Assembly (NCBI RefSeq): GCF_014649375.1
Contig: NZ_BMSX01000008.1
Location: 1-64,000 of the forward strand
Direction of reading: 5' to 3'
DNA length: 64,000 bases
DNA from: Streptomyces aurantiogriseus
Lineage (GTDB): Bacteria; Actinomycetota; Actinomycetes; Streptomycetales; Streptomycetaceae
In this document: piece by piece, positions 33,274-43,964 of the stretch
Position numbering within the stretch: position 1 is the first letter of the stretch
Layout: the number at the start of each line of letters is the position of its first letter
The notes under the pieces: generated by a model
What the model saw: the letters and a program-made list of their open reading frames with translations, nothing else
Told to the model about the DNA's origin: nothing
Database searches by the model: none
Made by a program: the position numbers and the translations under genes

Positions 33274-33959
33274 CGACCACACCGGGTGCCGAGGCCGCCT
33301 CCTCGGCGGCCGGCCGCACGCCGAGCCGCGGCCGCCGCGTCATCCTCTGGCGGCACGGTCAGACCTCCTGGAACGTGGAGCGCCGCTTCCAGGGCACCAC
33401 GGACGTCCAGCTCACCGAGACCGGCGTGGCCCAGGCCCGCCGCGCCGCCCGGCTGCTCGCCTCCCTCGGGCCCGACGCGATCGTCGCCTCGGACCTGTCG
33501 CGGGCCGCGCACACGGCCGCCGAGCTCGCCGCGCTCACCGGCCTGGACGTCACCCACGACGAGGCCCTGCGCGAGACGTACGCGGGCGTGTGGCAGGGGC
33601 TGACGCACGAGGAGATCGTCGCCCGGTACGGCGACGAGTACACCGCGTGGAAGCGCGGCGAGCCGGTCCGCCGCGGCGGCGGCGAACTGGAGACCGAGGT
33701 CGCCGACCGCGCCGCCCCCGTCGTGCTGCGGCACGCCGAGAAGCTGCCCGAGAACGGCACGCTCGTCGTCGTCAGCCACGGCGGAACGATCCGCACCACC
33801 ATCGGCCGTCTCCTCGGCCTGGAGGCCCACAACTGGGAGAGCCTCGGTGGCCTCTCCAACTGCTGCTGGTCCGTCCTCGGCGAGGGCGCCCGCGGCTGGC
33901 GCCTCCTCGAGCACAACGCCGGCACCCTGCCGGAGCCGGTGCTCGGCGACGACGACTGA
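33270..33959 (+). CDS. Histidine phosphatase (phosphoglycerate-mutase-like)
   Basis: GTG 33270 overlaps the rsfS stop (GTGA), so translation is coupled. 229 residues. The RHG motif is WRHGQTSWN (~28), the second catalytic part is ETYAGVWQGL and the late His is in VVSHGGTIRT. Members remove phosphate from small metabolites or proteins; the substrate cannot be told. The rsfS-phosphatase-tRNA order is common in actinobacteria. Confidence 0.88.
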   Translation: MTTTPGAEAASSAAGRTPSRGRRVILWRHGQTSWNVERRFQGTTDVQLTETGVAQARRAARLLASLGPDAIVASDLSRAAHTAAELAALTGLDVTHDEALRETYAGVWQGLTHEEIVARYGDEYTAWKRGEPVRRGGGELETEVADRAAPVVLRHAEKLPENGTLVVVSHGGTIRTTIGRLLGLEAHNWESLGGLSNCCWSVLGEGARGWRLLEHNAGTLPEPVLGDDD

Positions 33960-34025
33960 GCGTCCCGGGGCGGCCCGGGACCCGGATTTCACTTTCTGGC
34001 AGGCCGCAGGCTAAAGTTCTTCTTG

Positions 34026-34048
34026 TTCGCCCCGCCGAGCGGGGCGAA
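34026..34048 (+). terminator. Hairpin upstream of tRNA-Ala copy 1
   Basis: TTCGCCCCGC (34026-34035) / GCGGGGCGAA (34039-34048), perfect 10-bp stem and 3-nt loop; ends the phosphatase transcript or lies in the tRNA leader. Confidence 0.6.
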
Positions 34049-34078
34049 ACACCACACGGTTCCACCGCGTGGGTACAA

Positions 34079-34151
34079 GGGGCTATAGCTCAGTTGGTAG
34101 AGCGCCTGCATGGCATGCAGGAGGTCAGGAGTTCAATTCTCCTTAGCTCCA
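34079..34151 (+). tRNA. tRNA-Ala(GGC), copy 1
   Basis: 73 nt forming a full cloverleaf: acceptor GGGGCTA/TAGCTCC, D-arm GCTC..GAGC, anticodon stem CCTGC/GCAGG with loop ATGGCAT (anticodon GGC), T-arm GGAG TTCAATT CTCC, discriminator A. CCA is not encoded. Identical to the copy at 37316. Confidence 0.97.
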
Positions 34152-34193
34152 CTGATCGACACTCTGTGGAGTTGTCAAAGATCGGTTGTAGAA

Positions 34194-34223
34194 GATCCCG
34201 TCCCTCTGGGGGCGGGATTTTTC
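34194..34223 (+). terminator. Terminator after tRNA-Ala copy 1
   Basis: ATCCCGTCCC pairs with GGGGCGGGAT (one G-T), followed by TTTTTC. It overlaps the last bases of the converging regulator gene. Confidence 0.75.
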
Positions 34224-35118
34224 ATTGCCTGCGCAGCAGCGCCGCGCGCCGCGCCGTCTCCTCGTCGTCCGGCGTGTAGACCACGATCCGGCACTCCGGC
34301 ATCCCGTTGACCGACAGCGACACGGACGTCATCCGCAGCTCGCCCACCGTCGCGTGCCGGAAGACCTTCACGCGACGTCCCGGCTCCGCCACGTCACCGG
34401 TCTCCCACAGCCGCGCGAACTGCTCGCTCGCCGCGGACAGCCCGCGTATGAAGTCCTCCCACACGGGCTCCCCGGCATGCAGCCCGTACGCCGCGCGCAG
34501 GGTCGCCACCATCACCGGCAGCTCCGTCTCCCGGAACAGCAGCGGGCAGTCCTCCTCGTCCGCCGTGAACAGCGCCCACAGCGCGTTGGCCGGCGCCCGG
34601 AAGGAGGCCTTCGAGGGGGTCATGAAGAGGTCGCGGTAGACGGCGTTGGCGGCCAGGATGTCGTAACGCGAGTTGTAGACCACCGCCGGACGGGGCACGA
34701 GCGCGTCGATGATGCCCTGGATCTCCGGTCCCACGCTCTGCACCAGGGCCTCCGGCTCGGGCGCGTACGGCACCTCCGCCAGGTGGTACAGGTGCTCCCG
34801 CTCCGGCGGGTCGAGCCGCAGCGTGCGCGCCACGGCGTCCAGGACCTGCGCCGAGGCGTTGATCGGCCGGCCCTGCTCCAGCCATGTGTACCAGGTCACG
34901 CCCACGCCCGAGAGCTGGGCGACCTCCTCGCGCCGCAGCCCGGGCGTCCGCCGTCGCAGCCCCGGCGGCATTCCGACGTCGGCCGGTGTCACCCGCGCCC
35001 GCCTGCTGCGCAGAAAGGCGGCCAGCTCCGGCCGGCGTCGCTGTGCCGCCTCCGTCCTCGTCCCCGCCGCTGTCCCCGTCCTCGACGCTGTGCTCGTCCC
35101 CATCGTCACGTCCCCCAT
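34222..35118 (-). CDS. XRE-family regulator with MmyB-like ligand-binding domain
   Basis: ATG 35118 (GGGGGA upstream) or ATG 35103, five codons inside. About 298 residues. The N-terminal HTH reads AAFLRSRRARVTPADVGMPP, TPGLRREEVAQLSGVGVTWY and TWLEQGRP. The MmyB-like PAS-type domain has VVYNSRYDILAANAVYRDLF, NALWALFTADEE and a C-terminal VYTPDDEET. It is divergent from an MFS exporter and is its likely regulator, responding to a small ligand. Confidence 0.88.
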   Translation of the reverse strand: MGDVTMGTSTASRTGTAAGTRTEAAQRRRPELAAFLRSRRARVTPADVGMPPGLRRRTPGLRREEVAQLSGVGVTWYTWLEQGRPINASAQVLDAVARTLRLDPPEREHLYHLAEVPYAPEPEALVQSVGPEIQGIIDALVPRPAVVYNSRYDILAANAVYRDLFMTPSKASFRAPANALWALFTADEEDCPLLFRETELPVMVATLRAAYGLHAGEPVWEDFIRGLSAASEQFARLWETGDVAEPGRRVKVFRHATVGELRMTSVSLSVNGMPECRIVVYTPDDEETARRAALLRRQ

Positions 35119-35212
35119 GGTCGATCCCCCACCCGTCCCCTGCCAGGTGCTGTCAGTACCAGCATCGGCGGGCTCTCGGCACCCGTACCGAAGCCTCGTC
35201 AGGCTCGACGGC

Positions 35213-36691
35213 ATGACGACAACACCCCGGACAAGCCCAGATCCCGCCGCCGTACCGCCCGTTCCAACTCCTGCTGCCAGTAAAGACCCTGGCACTGACA
35301 ATCGGCCTCGCCGGCTGCTCGCGGTCGTGCTCGCCGCCCAGTTCATGGCACTGCTCGACGTCTTCATCGTGAACGTCGCGGCGCCCACGATCGGTTCCGA
35401 CCTGCACGCCTCCGGCGCCGACCTCCAACTGGTGGTCGCCGGCTACGCCATCACGTACTCCGTGCTGCTGATCACCGGCGCACGGCTCGGCGACCGGTTC
35501 GGCCACGGCCGGGTCCACCTTGTCGGGCTCACCCTCTTCACGGCCGCCTCGCTCGCCTGCGGGCTGGCGCAGGGCAGCACCGAGCTGATCGTGTTCCGGC
35601 TGGTGCAGGGCGCCGGGTCGGCGGTGATGATCCCTCAGGTGCTGAGCCTGATCCAGCGCACGTTCACCGGTGAGGCCAGGGTGCGGGCGCTCGGCGCGTA
35701 CGCGGCGGTCCTCGCCGTCGGCGCGGCGGCCGGGCAGGTGGTCGGCGGTGTTCTGGTCAGCGCCGACCTGCTGGGCAGCGGCTGGCGGCCGGTGTTCCTG
35801 GTGAACGTACCCGTGGGCCTCGTCCTGCTGGCCGTCGGTCGGCGCGTCCTGCCGCGCGGTGGCGGGAGGGAGCAGGGGAGCGCAGGCGGCCTGGACGGAC
35901 CCGGCCTGGTCCTGCTCGGGGCGGCCGTCTCCCTGATCACGGTGCCGCTCGTGCTCGGCCAGGAGGAGGACTGGCCGCTGTGGTCCTGGCTGTCGCTGGC
36001 GGTCGGCGCGCTGCTGTTCGCCCTGTTCTGCGGCTACGAGGCCCGCCTGGCCCGCCGTGGCGGCGCCCCGCTGATCGCACCCCGTGTGCTGCGTCACCCC
36101 GGCATGGGACTCGCCGTCCTGCGGATCACGGCCGTCATGGCGGTCAACGGCGGTTTCCTGTTCGTGCTCACGCTGCACATCCAGGGCGGCCTCGGCTACA
36201 GCGCACTGCGCGCCGGCCTCACCTTCGCGCCGAGCACGGTCGTCTTCGGCGTGGTCGGACTGACCTGGCGCACCTGGCCCGCCGCCTGGCAACGGGCGCT
36301 GGCCCCGGCCGGATTCGTGCTCACCGCGCTGTCCGTGGCCGGAGTGGGGCTCGCGTTCAGGGGCGGCGACGAGGGCGGCGCCTGGGCGTACGGCGCGTAC
36401 GCGGGCGTGGGCGCCGGGCTCGCGCTCGCCTTCAGTCCGACGCTCACCCGGGCCCTGGCCGCCGTACGCCCCCAGGACGCGGCGGATGCCAGTGGGCTGC
36501 TCGCCACCGTCACCCAGCTCGGGCAGCTGATCGGTGTGGCAGTCTTCGGCACACTGTTCTTGAACCGGCTTGAGTCACTTGGGGCCCCGGAGGCGTATAC
36601 CTCTTCGGAAGCGCTTCTCACATGCATGTTCGCGCTCGCTGCGACAGCCGCGCTGGGTGCCGTGTCCGGACTGGTACTAAGGCGTCGCTGA
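35213..36691 (+). CDS. MFS drug exporter, DHA2 (EmrB/QacA) type
   Basis: ATG 35213; 492 residues with about 14 hydrophobic helices. Motif A is GDRFGHGRVHLVG (~90), motif C-like GAAAGQVVGGVLV follows, and DVFIVNVAAPTI in helix 1 carries the Asp typical of DHA2 proton antiporters. The N-terminal ~30 residues are Pro/Thr-rich. It probably exports antibiotics or toxic compounds, controlled by the divergent XRE/MmyB-type gene. Confidence 0.9.
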   Translation: MTTTPRTSPDPAAVPPVPTPAASKDPGTDNRPRRLLAVVLAAQFMALLDVFIVNVAAPTIGSDLHASGADLQLVVAGYAITYSVLLITGARLGDRFGHGRVHLVGLTLFTAASLACGLAQGSTELIVFRLVQGAGSAVMIPQVLSLIQRTFTGEARVRALGAYAAVLAVGAAAGQVVGGVLVSADLLGSGWRPVFLVNVPVGLVLLAVGRRVLPRGGGREQGSAGGLDGPGLVLLGAAVSLITVPLVLGQEEDWPLWSWLSLAVGALLFALFCGYEARLARRGGAPLIAPRVLRHPGMGLAVLRITAVMAVNGGFLFVLTLHIQGGLGYSALRAGLTFAPSTVVFGVVGLTWRTWPAAWQRALAPAGFVLTALSVAGVGLAFRGGDEGGAWAYGAYAGVGAGLALAFSPTLTRALAAVRPQDAADASGLLATVTQLGQLIGVAVFGTLFLNRLESLGAPEAYTSSEALLTCMFALAATAALGAVSGLVLRRR

Positions 36692-36760
36692 CCGTATTGG
36701 CCCGGCCGTGGCAGAATCAAACGGCCGGAAGGGGGCGCGGCCCGACGGGAGGGAGTAGCG

Positions 36761-36934
36761 ATGCCTGCGAGCATCCTCGGAGAGGTCGGTCACCTCTCCG
36801 AAGCAGCGATGACACGGGGACCGGCCACCCGGCTCAGCTGCCCTTCCTGCGGTTCCGCGTTCGTGGCCCAAGTTCTCGGGGACAACGGCGGGATCTCCTA
36901 CGTGTGCACGGCCTGCGGCCACAGCTGGAGCTGA
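36761..36934 (+). CDS. Small zinc-ribbon protein (57 residues)
   Basis: ATG 36761 follows GGGAGGGAG. The sequence has LSCPSCGSAFVAQV and YVCTACGHSWS, i.e. two C-x2-C knuckles that would bind one zinc. It precedes a second two-knuckle protein by 3 nt. Possibly nucleic-acid binding; no function known. Confidence 0.75.
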   Translation: MPASILGEVGHLSEAAMTRGPATRLSCPSCGSAFVAQVLGDNGGISYVCTACGHSWS

Positions 36935-36937
36935 TCG

Positions 36938-37171
36938 ATGGGTGCACACAGGCGAAAGTGTGACTGGTGCGGCAGCGGTACGCCGATCGTCCGCGACATG
37001 GAGCCGGTCAACCCCGACTACCAGTACTGGTGCGAGGAATGCGCGCGGGCGCTGATCATAAAGGGCGACCCGATCGAGACGTACCGGGAACTGGAGGGGG
37101 AGCCGATCTACGGCCGGCTCCTCGAGGAGCACTGCACGCTCAAGAGGTTCTATTCGTTCGTGACGGCTTGA
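36938..37171 (+). CDS. Small zinc-knuckle protein (77 residues)
   Basis: ATG 36938, GGAG upstream. CDWCGSGTP and YWCEECARALI give two C-x2-C pairs; the second half (ETYRELEGEPIYGRLLEEHC) is helical. Co-transcribed with the zinc-ribbon gene before it. Unknown role. Confidence 0.75.
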   Translation: MGAHRRKCDWCGSGTPIVRDMEPVNPDYQYWCEECARALIIKGDPIETYRELEGEPIYGRLLEEHCTLKRFYSFVTA

Positions 37172-37315
37172 CCTGGTCGGGACCTGACTTTCGCTCCCAA
37201 AGCGGACAGAACGGAAACGATTTGGTGGTCCACCCCCTGGACCGTGTAATGTTGGCGTCGCCGCCAGGGAAACCAAACGGCGCGGTCAATATGCGGCTCC
37301 GCCGCGTGGCCACAA

Positions 37316-37388
37316 GGGGCTATAGCTCAGTTGGTAGAGCGCCTGCATGGCATGCAGGAGGTCAGGAGTTCAATTCTCCTTAGCTCCA
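37316..37388 (+). tRNA. tRNA-Ala(GGC), copy 2
   Basis: 73 nt, identical to the tRNA at 34079-34151: anticodon loop ATGGCAT (GGC), no encoded CCA. A GCGGCTCCGCCGC hairpin lies just upstream (37294-37306). Confidence 0.97.
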
Positions 37389-37393
37389 CAGCA

Positions 37394-37432
37394 GATCCCG
37401 CCGGATCGGATTCGATCCGGCGGGATCTTTTT
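37394..37432 (+). terminator. Terminator after tRNA-Ala copy 2
   Basis: A perfect 15-bp stem GATCCCGCCGGATCG / CGATCCGGCGGGATC, loop GATT, followed by TTTTT. Confidence 0.92.
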
Positions 37433-37468
37433 CGTGTTCATACGCAGTCGAGTGACCGGGAATGCACA

Positions 37469-37495
37469 AGGGGCCGCCTGGAACAGGCGGCCCCT
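37469..37495 (-). terminator. Terminator of the NuoF-like unit
   Basis: AGGGGCCGCCTG / CAGGCGGCCCCT, perfect 12-bp stem with a GAA loop, 27 nt past the end of the minus-strand NuoF-like gene. Confidence 0.8.
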
Positions 37496-37522
37496 GACGT
37501 CGTCCGGTCGCGTCGTGCCGGC

Positions 37523-39133
37523 TCAGCGGCCGAGCGCGCGGCGGCCGCGGCCCTGGGAGAGGACCGGGAGGTTGCGGGAGGGCGCCTGGCCGCGCGTGTC
37601 CTCCTCGATGCGCAGGGCCAGGGCCGGGCAGCGGCGCACGGCGCGCAGGGCCTTCGCCTCCGCGTAACGCGGCACCTTCGCCTGCGCCACGGTGGGGAAG
37701 CCGTCGGCGCCGAGCTGGAAGACCTCCGGGAGGATGTCCGCGCACAGGCCGTGGCCGCGGCACAGCGTCCAGTCCACGAAGATCTTCTGACGGCTGTCAC
37801 CGGTGTCTGCGGGCTCGCCACCGCCCGAGATGCCCGCCGGGCCCATGCCGCCCTCGAAGAGCGGCAGAACGCCCTCCACGGGCCGTCCGCAGCCGTTGCC
37901 GAGGACGTGCGCCGCCAGGTCGTCCGTGAACGCCTTGATCGTCGACTCCAGGAACATCGCGGAGCCGTCCGGGTGCGAGCAGGCGCCGCGTCGCTTCACG
38001 TTCTTGGCGACCTGCTTGAGCGCCTCCAGGGCGGCCGGGCCACCGCCGTTGAGGATGTCCTCCATGCCGCGCGCCGCGGCCGGCAGACCGAGGTAGCAGG
38101 GACCGCACTGTCCCGCGCTCTCCTCCGCCAGCCACTGGGCCACGCGCAGCGACTCGCCCAGCGGGCAGGTCTCCTGACTGATCGGCAGGATCGCGCCGGC
38201 GCCGAGCGCTCCGCCCACCGCGTCCAGGGAGTTGCGGGAGACGACCGCCTCGTTGACGGTCGCCGCGTCGATCCACTTGCCGTGGTAGCCGCCGGTCAGC
38301 ACGCCCTGCGGGACCGGCGGGGCGCCGGCCAGCTGGAGGACGTAGCGCAGCGGGACGCCCGTGGGGACCTCGATCACCATCGGGCGGGCGACGGCGCCGG
38401 AGACCGTCAGCATGACGGTGCCGGGCTCGTCGTACAGGCCGGTGTTGCCGTAGCGCTCCGGGCCGATGCGGGCGGCGATGGCCAGTTGGGCGAAGGTCTC
38501 GGCGTTGGACAGCAGGGTCGGCGCGCCGCCGACGCCGTTCTGGGAGGCGCTGGTCTTGCGGCCGGGCGGGATCGCCGGGCCGCCGTCGATGGAGCGGATC
38601 AGCGACGCGGCGGCGCCGGTGACCATGCGGATCGGGTTGCGCTGGACGAACGCCTTCAGCGCGGAGCGGCGGCCGTTGCTCAGCCCGCGCTCGGCCAGCG
38701 CGGCCTCCATGGAGCGCTCCGTCGACTCCCGGGTGACCCCCACCACGAGCGTGCGGGCACCCAGCGCCTCCGCGACCAGCAGCGCGCCGTCCAGGATGAG
38801 GTGCGGGGCACGGTTGATCATCACCGTGTCCTTGCGGCAGGCCGGTTCGTCCTCGCTGCCGTTGATGACGACGACCGGCCGTACGCCGCGCTTGATCGCC
38901 GCGTCGGCGACCGAGCGGAGCTTCTTGTGGAACGGGAAGCCCGCGCCGCCGCGGCCCTTGAGGTTGATGCGTTCGGAGAGCTGCGCGAGCTTCTCCCCGC
39001 CCATCGGCTCAAGGGGCCCATGCACCTTCAGGTGCATGGGCAGGTCGAGTCTCTCCACAAGGTCGAAGCCCGACGTGAGCTGCGGAAGGCCGACCACGCG
39101 GACTTCTGGGACGTCGGGCAGGGCCTCGTTCAC
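37523..39133 (-). CDS. NuoF-like flavoprotein fused to a single-cluster ferredoxin
   Basis: 536 residues. Residues ~55-230 match the NADH/FMN-binding part of NuoF (NLKGRGGAGFPFHKKL, VVINGSEDEPACRKDT, LLSNAETFAQLA). A SLBB-type section (~240-310) and the cluster region (ESAGQCGPCYLGL, later RRGACSHPD) follow. The first Cys of the usual SCGxCxPC motif is Ala here. The tail (~455-520) is a ferredoxin: DWTLCRGHGLCADILPEVF ... RRCPALAL. ATG 39133 overlaps the stop of the membrane cytochrome gene. The pair probably moves electrons between NAD(P)H or an organic donor and membrane heme; direction and partner are unknown. Confidence 0.8.
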   Translation of the reverse strand: MNEALPDVPEVRVVGLPQLTSGFDLVERLDLPMHLKVHGPLEPMGGEKLAQLSERINLKGRGGAGFPFHKKLRSVADAAIKRGVRPVVVINGSEDEPACRKDTVMINRAPHLILDGALLVAEALGARTLVVGVTRESTERSMEAALAERGLSNGRRSALKAFVQRNPIRMVTGAAASLIRSIDGGPAIPPGRKTSASQNGVGGAPTLLSNAETFAQLAIAARIGPERYGNTGLYDEPGTVMLTVSGAVARPMVIEVPTGVPLRYVLQLAGAPPVPQGVLTGGYHGKWIDAATVNEAVVSRNSLDAVGGALGAGAILPISQETCPLGESLRVAQWLAEESAGQCGPCYLGLPAAARGMEDILNGGGPAALEALKQVAKNVKRRGACSHPDGSAMFLESTIKAFTDDLAAHVLGNGCGRPVEGVLPLFEGGMGPAGISGGGEPADTGDSRQKIFVDWTLCRGHGLCADILPEVFQLGADGFPTVAQAKVPRYAEAKALRAVRRCPALALRIEEDTRGQAPSRNLPVLSQGRGRRALGR

Positions 39134-40479
39134 CTATAGCCTCCGGAAGGCGTGTTCCAAGGTTCGCCCGAACCCGGCGCGTCGAAGGACGCGTCGGGAG
39201 ATGGTTCATTGGCGGGACCGCTGTTGTACGTGTCGTTCGAGTTGTACGTGCCGTACGGGGTGTTCGTCTCACCGGTGTCGTACACATCACTCCCGCCGTA
39301 CCCGCCGGTGCCCGAATTGCCATAGACCGGGATGTTGAATCCCGTGTCCTGAAGCGGGTCGTAGGCCGACGGAGGCGCCTCGCCGACCGGCGGCGGGGAC
39401 GGGATCGGCCAGTTGCCCGAGGTGCTGCCGCCGCTGTCGACGCGCGGTATCGCCTCCGTGGCCTGCATGTCGAACGGCAGGTCCATGCGCGCGGTCTGGT
39501 CGGCCGCGAACGGCTGCTGCGCGCGCGGGGGCGTCGAGACGGCGCGGTAGGCGGCCGCGAAGCCGTTCCCGGGCTCCGGCGTGGCGGGGGTGTCGAACAA
39601 GGAGGACGACGACGGTGACGGCGGCGTCATGCGCGTGGAGCTCATCGTGTCGGACGACGACGAGCGGCCTTCGTAGCCGGGGAGCGCCGAGGAGCCGCCG
39701 CCGGCGCCTCGGGAGGAGGCCTCCGCCACGCGCGCGCGGCTCTCTTCGAGCGCGTCGCGGCCCGCCGGCTCCTCGGTGCCCAGGATCGCGGCGATCCGGT
39801 CGGCGAGCTGGCGCTTGACCGGGCGCGGGGCGGCGCGCAGGGCGAGGGCGGCCATGACCATGAGCAGGCAGAGTGCGTACATGTACGTGAAAATGGGGGC
39901 CTTCACCGGGCGCCCCGCGTACAGGCCGTGAATCAGCGCGGCGCACCAGGCCGGGTAGGCCAGCATGTGCATCATCCGCCAGCGTGCCGCGACCGGCGCC
40001 GGGGAGGCGAACTGGTTGCGCAGCGCGCCGGTGATACCCACGAAGATCATGAGCTGTCCGGCCAGGGTGCCGAAGCCGATGAGGGACGCGGTGCCCTGGA
40101 TCTCGTCGCCGCCTGCGAACACCAGCCCGAAGGGGATGAGCACGGCGATCCAGCCGACGTGGTCGAGCGCCAGCTTGACTCCGATGTGCAGCAGGAGAAA
40201 CGCGATCGAGCCCACGGCGGTCACCCGGTGGACGCCCTGCGCGATGATCCGCTGGCGGGTGTCGAGGATCATCCGGTCCTGGGCGACGAGTCCCCAGATC
40301 ACGGAGCAGGTGAGCAGGACGAGCGACACCACGCCCGCCCCGAAGTTGAGGAAGTCCTGGAGCCAGAAGCCTCCGTACACCACGACCAGGGGGATGGCCA
40401 GCAGAAAGACAGCCGTCGCCACCCCATAGGCCGACCGGCCCGGTTTGGGGAGCGAAGCGTTACTACGACGAGGGTTCAT
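39130..40479 (-). CDS. Membrane cytochrome b/ferric-reductase-like protein with long disordered tail
   Basis: 449 residues. Residues ~15-215 have about six membrane helices with His that could bind heme: HRVTAVGSIAFLLLHIG (two His), ALDHVG, RWRMMHMLAYPAWCAALIHG. This resembles ferric reductase-like transmembrane domains. The rest (~220-449) is Ser/Pro/Gly/Tyr-rich and predicted disordered in the cytosol. CGGAG lies 8 nt before ATG 40479. It overlaps the NuoF-like gene by 4 nt, so the two products probably form one membrane redox complex. Confidence 0.78.
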   Translation of the reverse strand: MNPRRSNASLPKPGRSAYGVATAVFLLAIPLVVVYGGFWLQDFLNFGAGVVSLVLLTCSVIWGLVAQDRMILDTRQRIIAQGVHRVTAVGSIAFLLLHIGVKLALDHVGWIAVLIPFGLVFAGGDEIQGTASLIGFGTLAGQLMIFVGITGALRNQFASPAPVAARWRMMHMLAYPAWCAALIHGLYAGRPVKAPIFTYMYALCLLMVMAALALRAAPRPVKRQLADRIAAILGTEEPAGRDALEESRARVAEASSRGAGGGSSALPGYEGRSSSSDTMSSTRMTPPSPSSSSLFDTPATPEPGNGFAAAYRAVSTPPRAQQPFAADQTARMDLPFDMQATEAIPRVDSGGSTSGNWPIPSPPPVGEAPPSAYDPLQDTGFNIPVYGNSGTGGYGGSDVYDTGETNTPYGTYNSNDTYNSGPANEPSPDASFDAPGSGEPWNTPSGGYR

Positions 40480-40748
40480 GGTGGCAACTCCGAGCAGTTC
40501 GGGAAAGGCGGTCCCGCTGCCGCACTCTAAGTGGCTCCATACCGACGGGTACGCCGTTTGAGTTATTGCGTTGTTATCTACGGGCCGCGAGGGGATCGCG
40601 ATGTCCCTTAGTGGCCGTTACGCCAGGTAATGATTGAATTTCGTTCAGCCTTTCGGGGTCTTCACACCTTTGGGGTACGCAGCCGGATGCGCCGTTGTTC
40701 ATCGGGGCCCCCTCCAGAAGCCCGTCGCGGCGTCCTCCGGCGCTGCTG

Positions 40749-40760
40749 TACCCTGGCGCC
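40749..40760 (+). promoter_or_regulatory. Leaderless-type -10 of the leuS leader
   Basis: TACCCT (40749-40754), 6 nt, then ATG 40761. The transcript would begin at the leader peptide's first codon. The ~270 nt between this and 40479 show no gene. Confidence 0.6.
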
Positions 40761-40799
40761 ATGCGTGCCGTACGCCTTCTGCTTAGCGGGCCGCGCTGA
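40761..40799 (+). CDS. Leader peptide of leuS (12 residues, three consecutive Leu codons)
   Basis: ATG 40761 to TGA 40799 encodes MRAVRLLLSGPR. Three adjacent leucine codons (CTT CTG CTT) are followed ~50 nt later by a U-tract terminator, ahead of the leucyl-tRNA synthetase gene. Ribosome stalling on these codons when charged Leu-tRNA is short would let RNA polymerase pass the terminator. This is the classical attenuation design, here inferred from sequence. Confidence 0.7.
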   Translation: MRAVRLLLSGPR

Positions 40800-40846
40800 T
40801 CAGTCCCGAACGCCGGTGAACCGGGCGGTTCGGAATCGGCGCGGCG

Positions 40847-40871
40847 TCCCCTCCTGTGCGAGGGGATTTTT
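40847..40871 (+). terminator. Attenuator terminator upstream of leuS
   Basis: TCCCCTC (40847-40853) / GAGGGGA (40860-40866) with loop CTGTGC and five T's. A competing stem around 40807-40833 (CGAACGCC with GGCGGTTCG, one bulge) could act in antitermination control. Confidence 0.7.
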
Positions 40872-40926
40872 CGTTTCCCGAGTGTGACAGCCGCTGGCAG
40901 AGACGATCGATGGAGCTTTGAGGATC

Positions 40927-43800
<2,874 letters not shown>

Positions 43801-43862
43801 CGCCGCGGGGCTGGCGCGGGGCGGCACATGAGGCCGTGAGCACGGCTCCGGGAGGTCCCCTA

Positions 43863-43903
43863 CGGGCAGGTTCGGGGTTTTTCTGGAACCCCGGACCTGC
43901 CCG
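43863..43903 (+). terminator. Strong hairpin after leuS
   Basis: 17-nt arms (43863-43879 and 43887-43903) pair with a single G-T, around a 7-nt loop. Confidence 0.8.
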
Positions 43904-43964
43904 ATGCGTTTACCGTTGAAGAGCGGCGCGTGGTGTGCCGGGACCGCCTTCGGAGGAGAAGTTC

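Noticed and set aside
40761..40926. T-box riboswitch before leuS
   Set aside because: No T-box bulge sequence or specifier loop seen; the leader peptide with terminator explains the region better.
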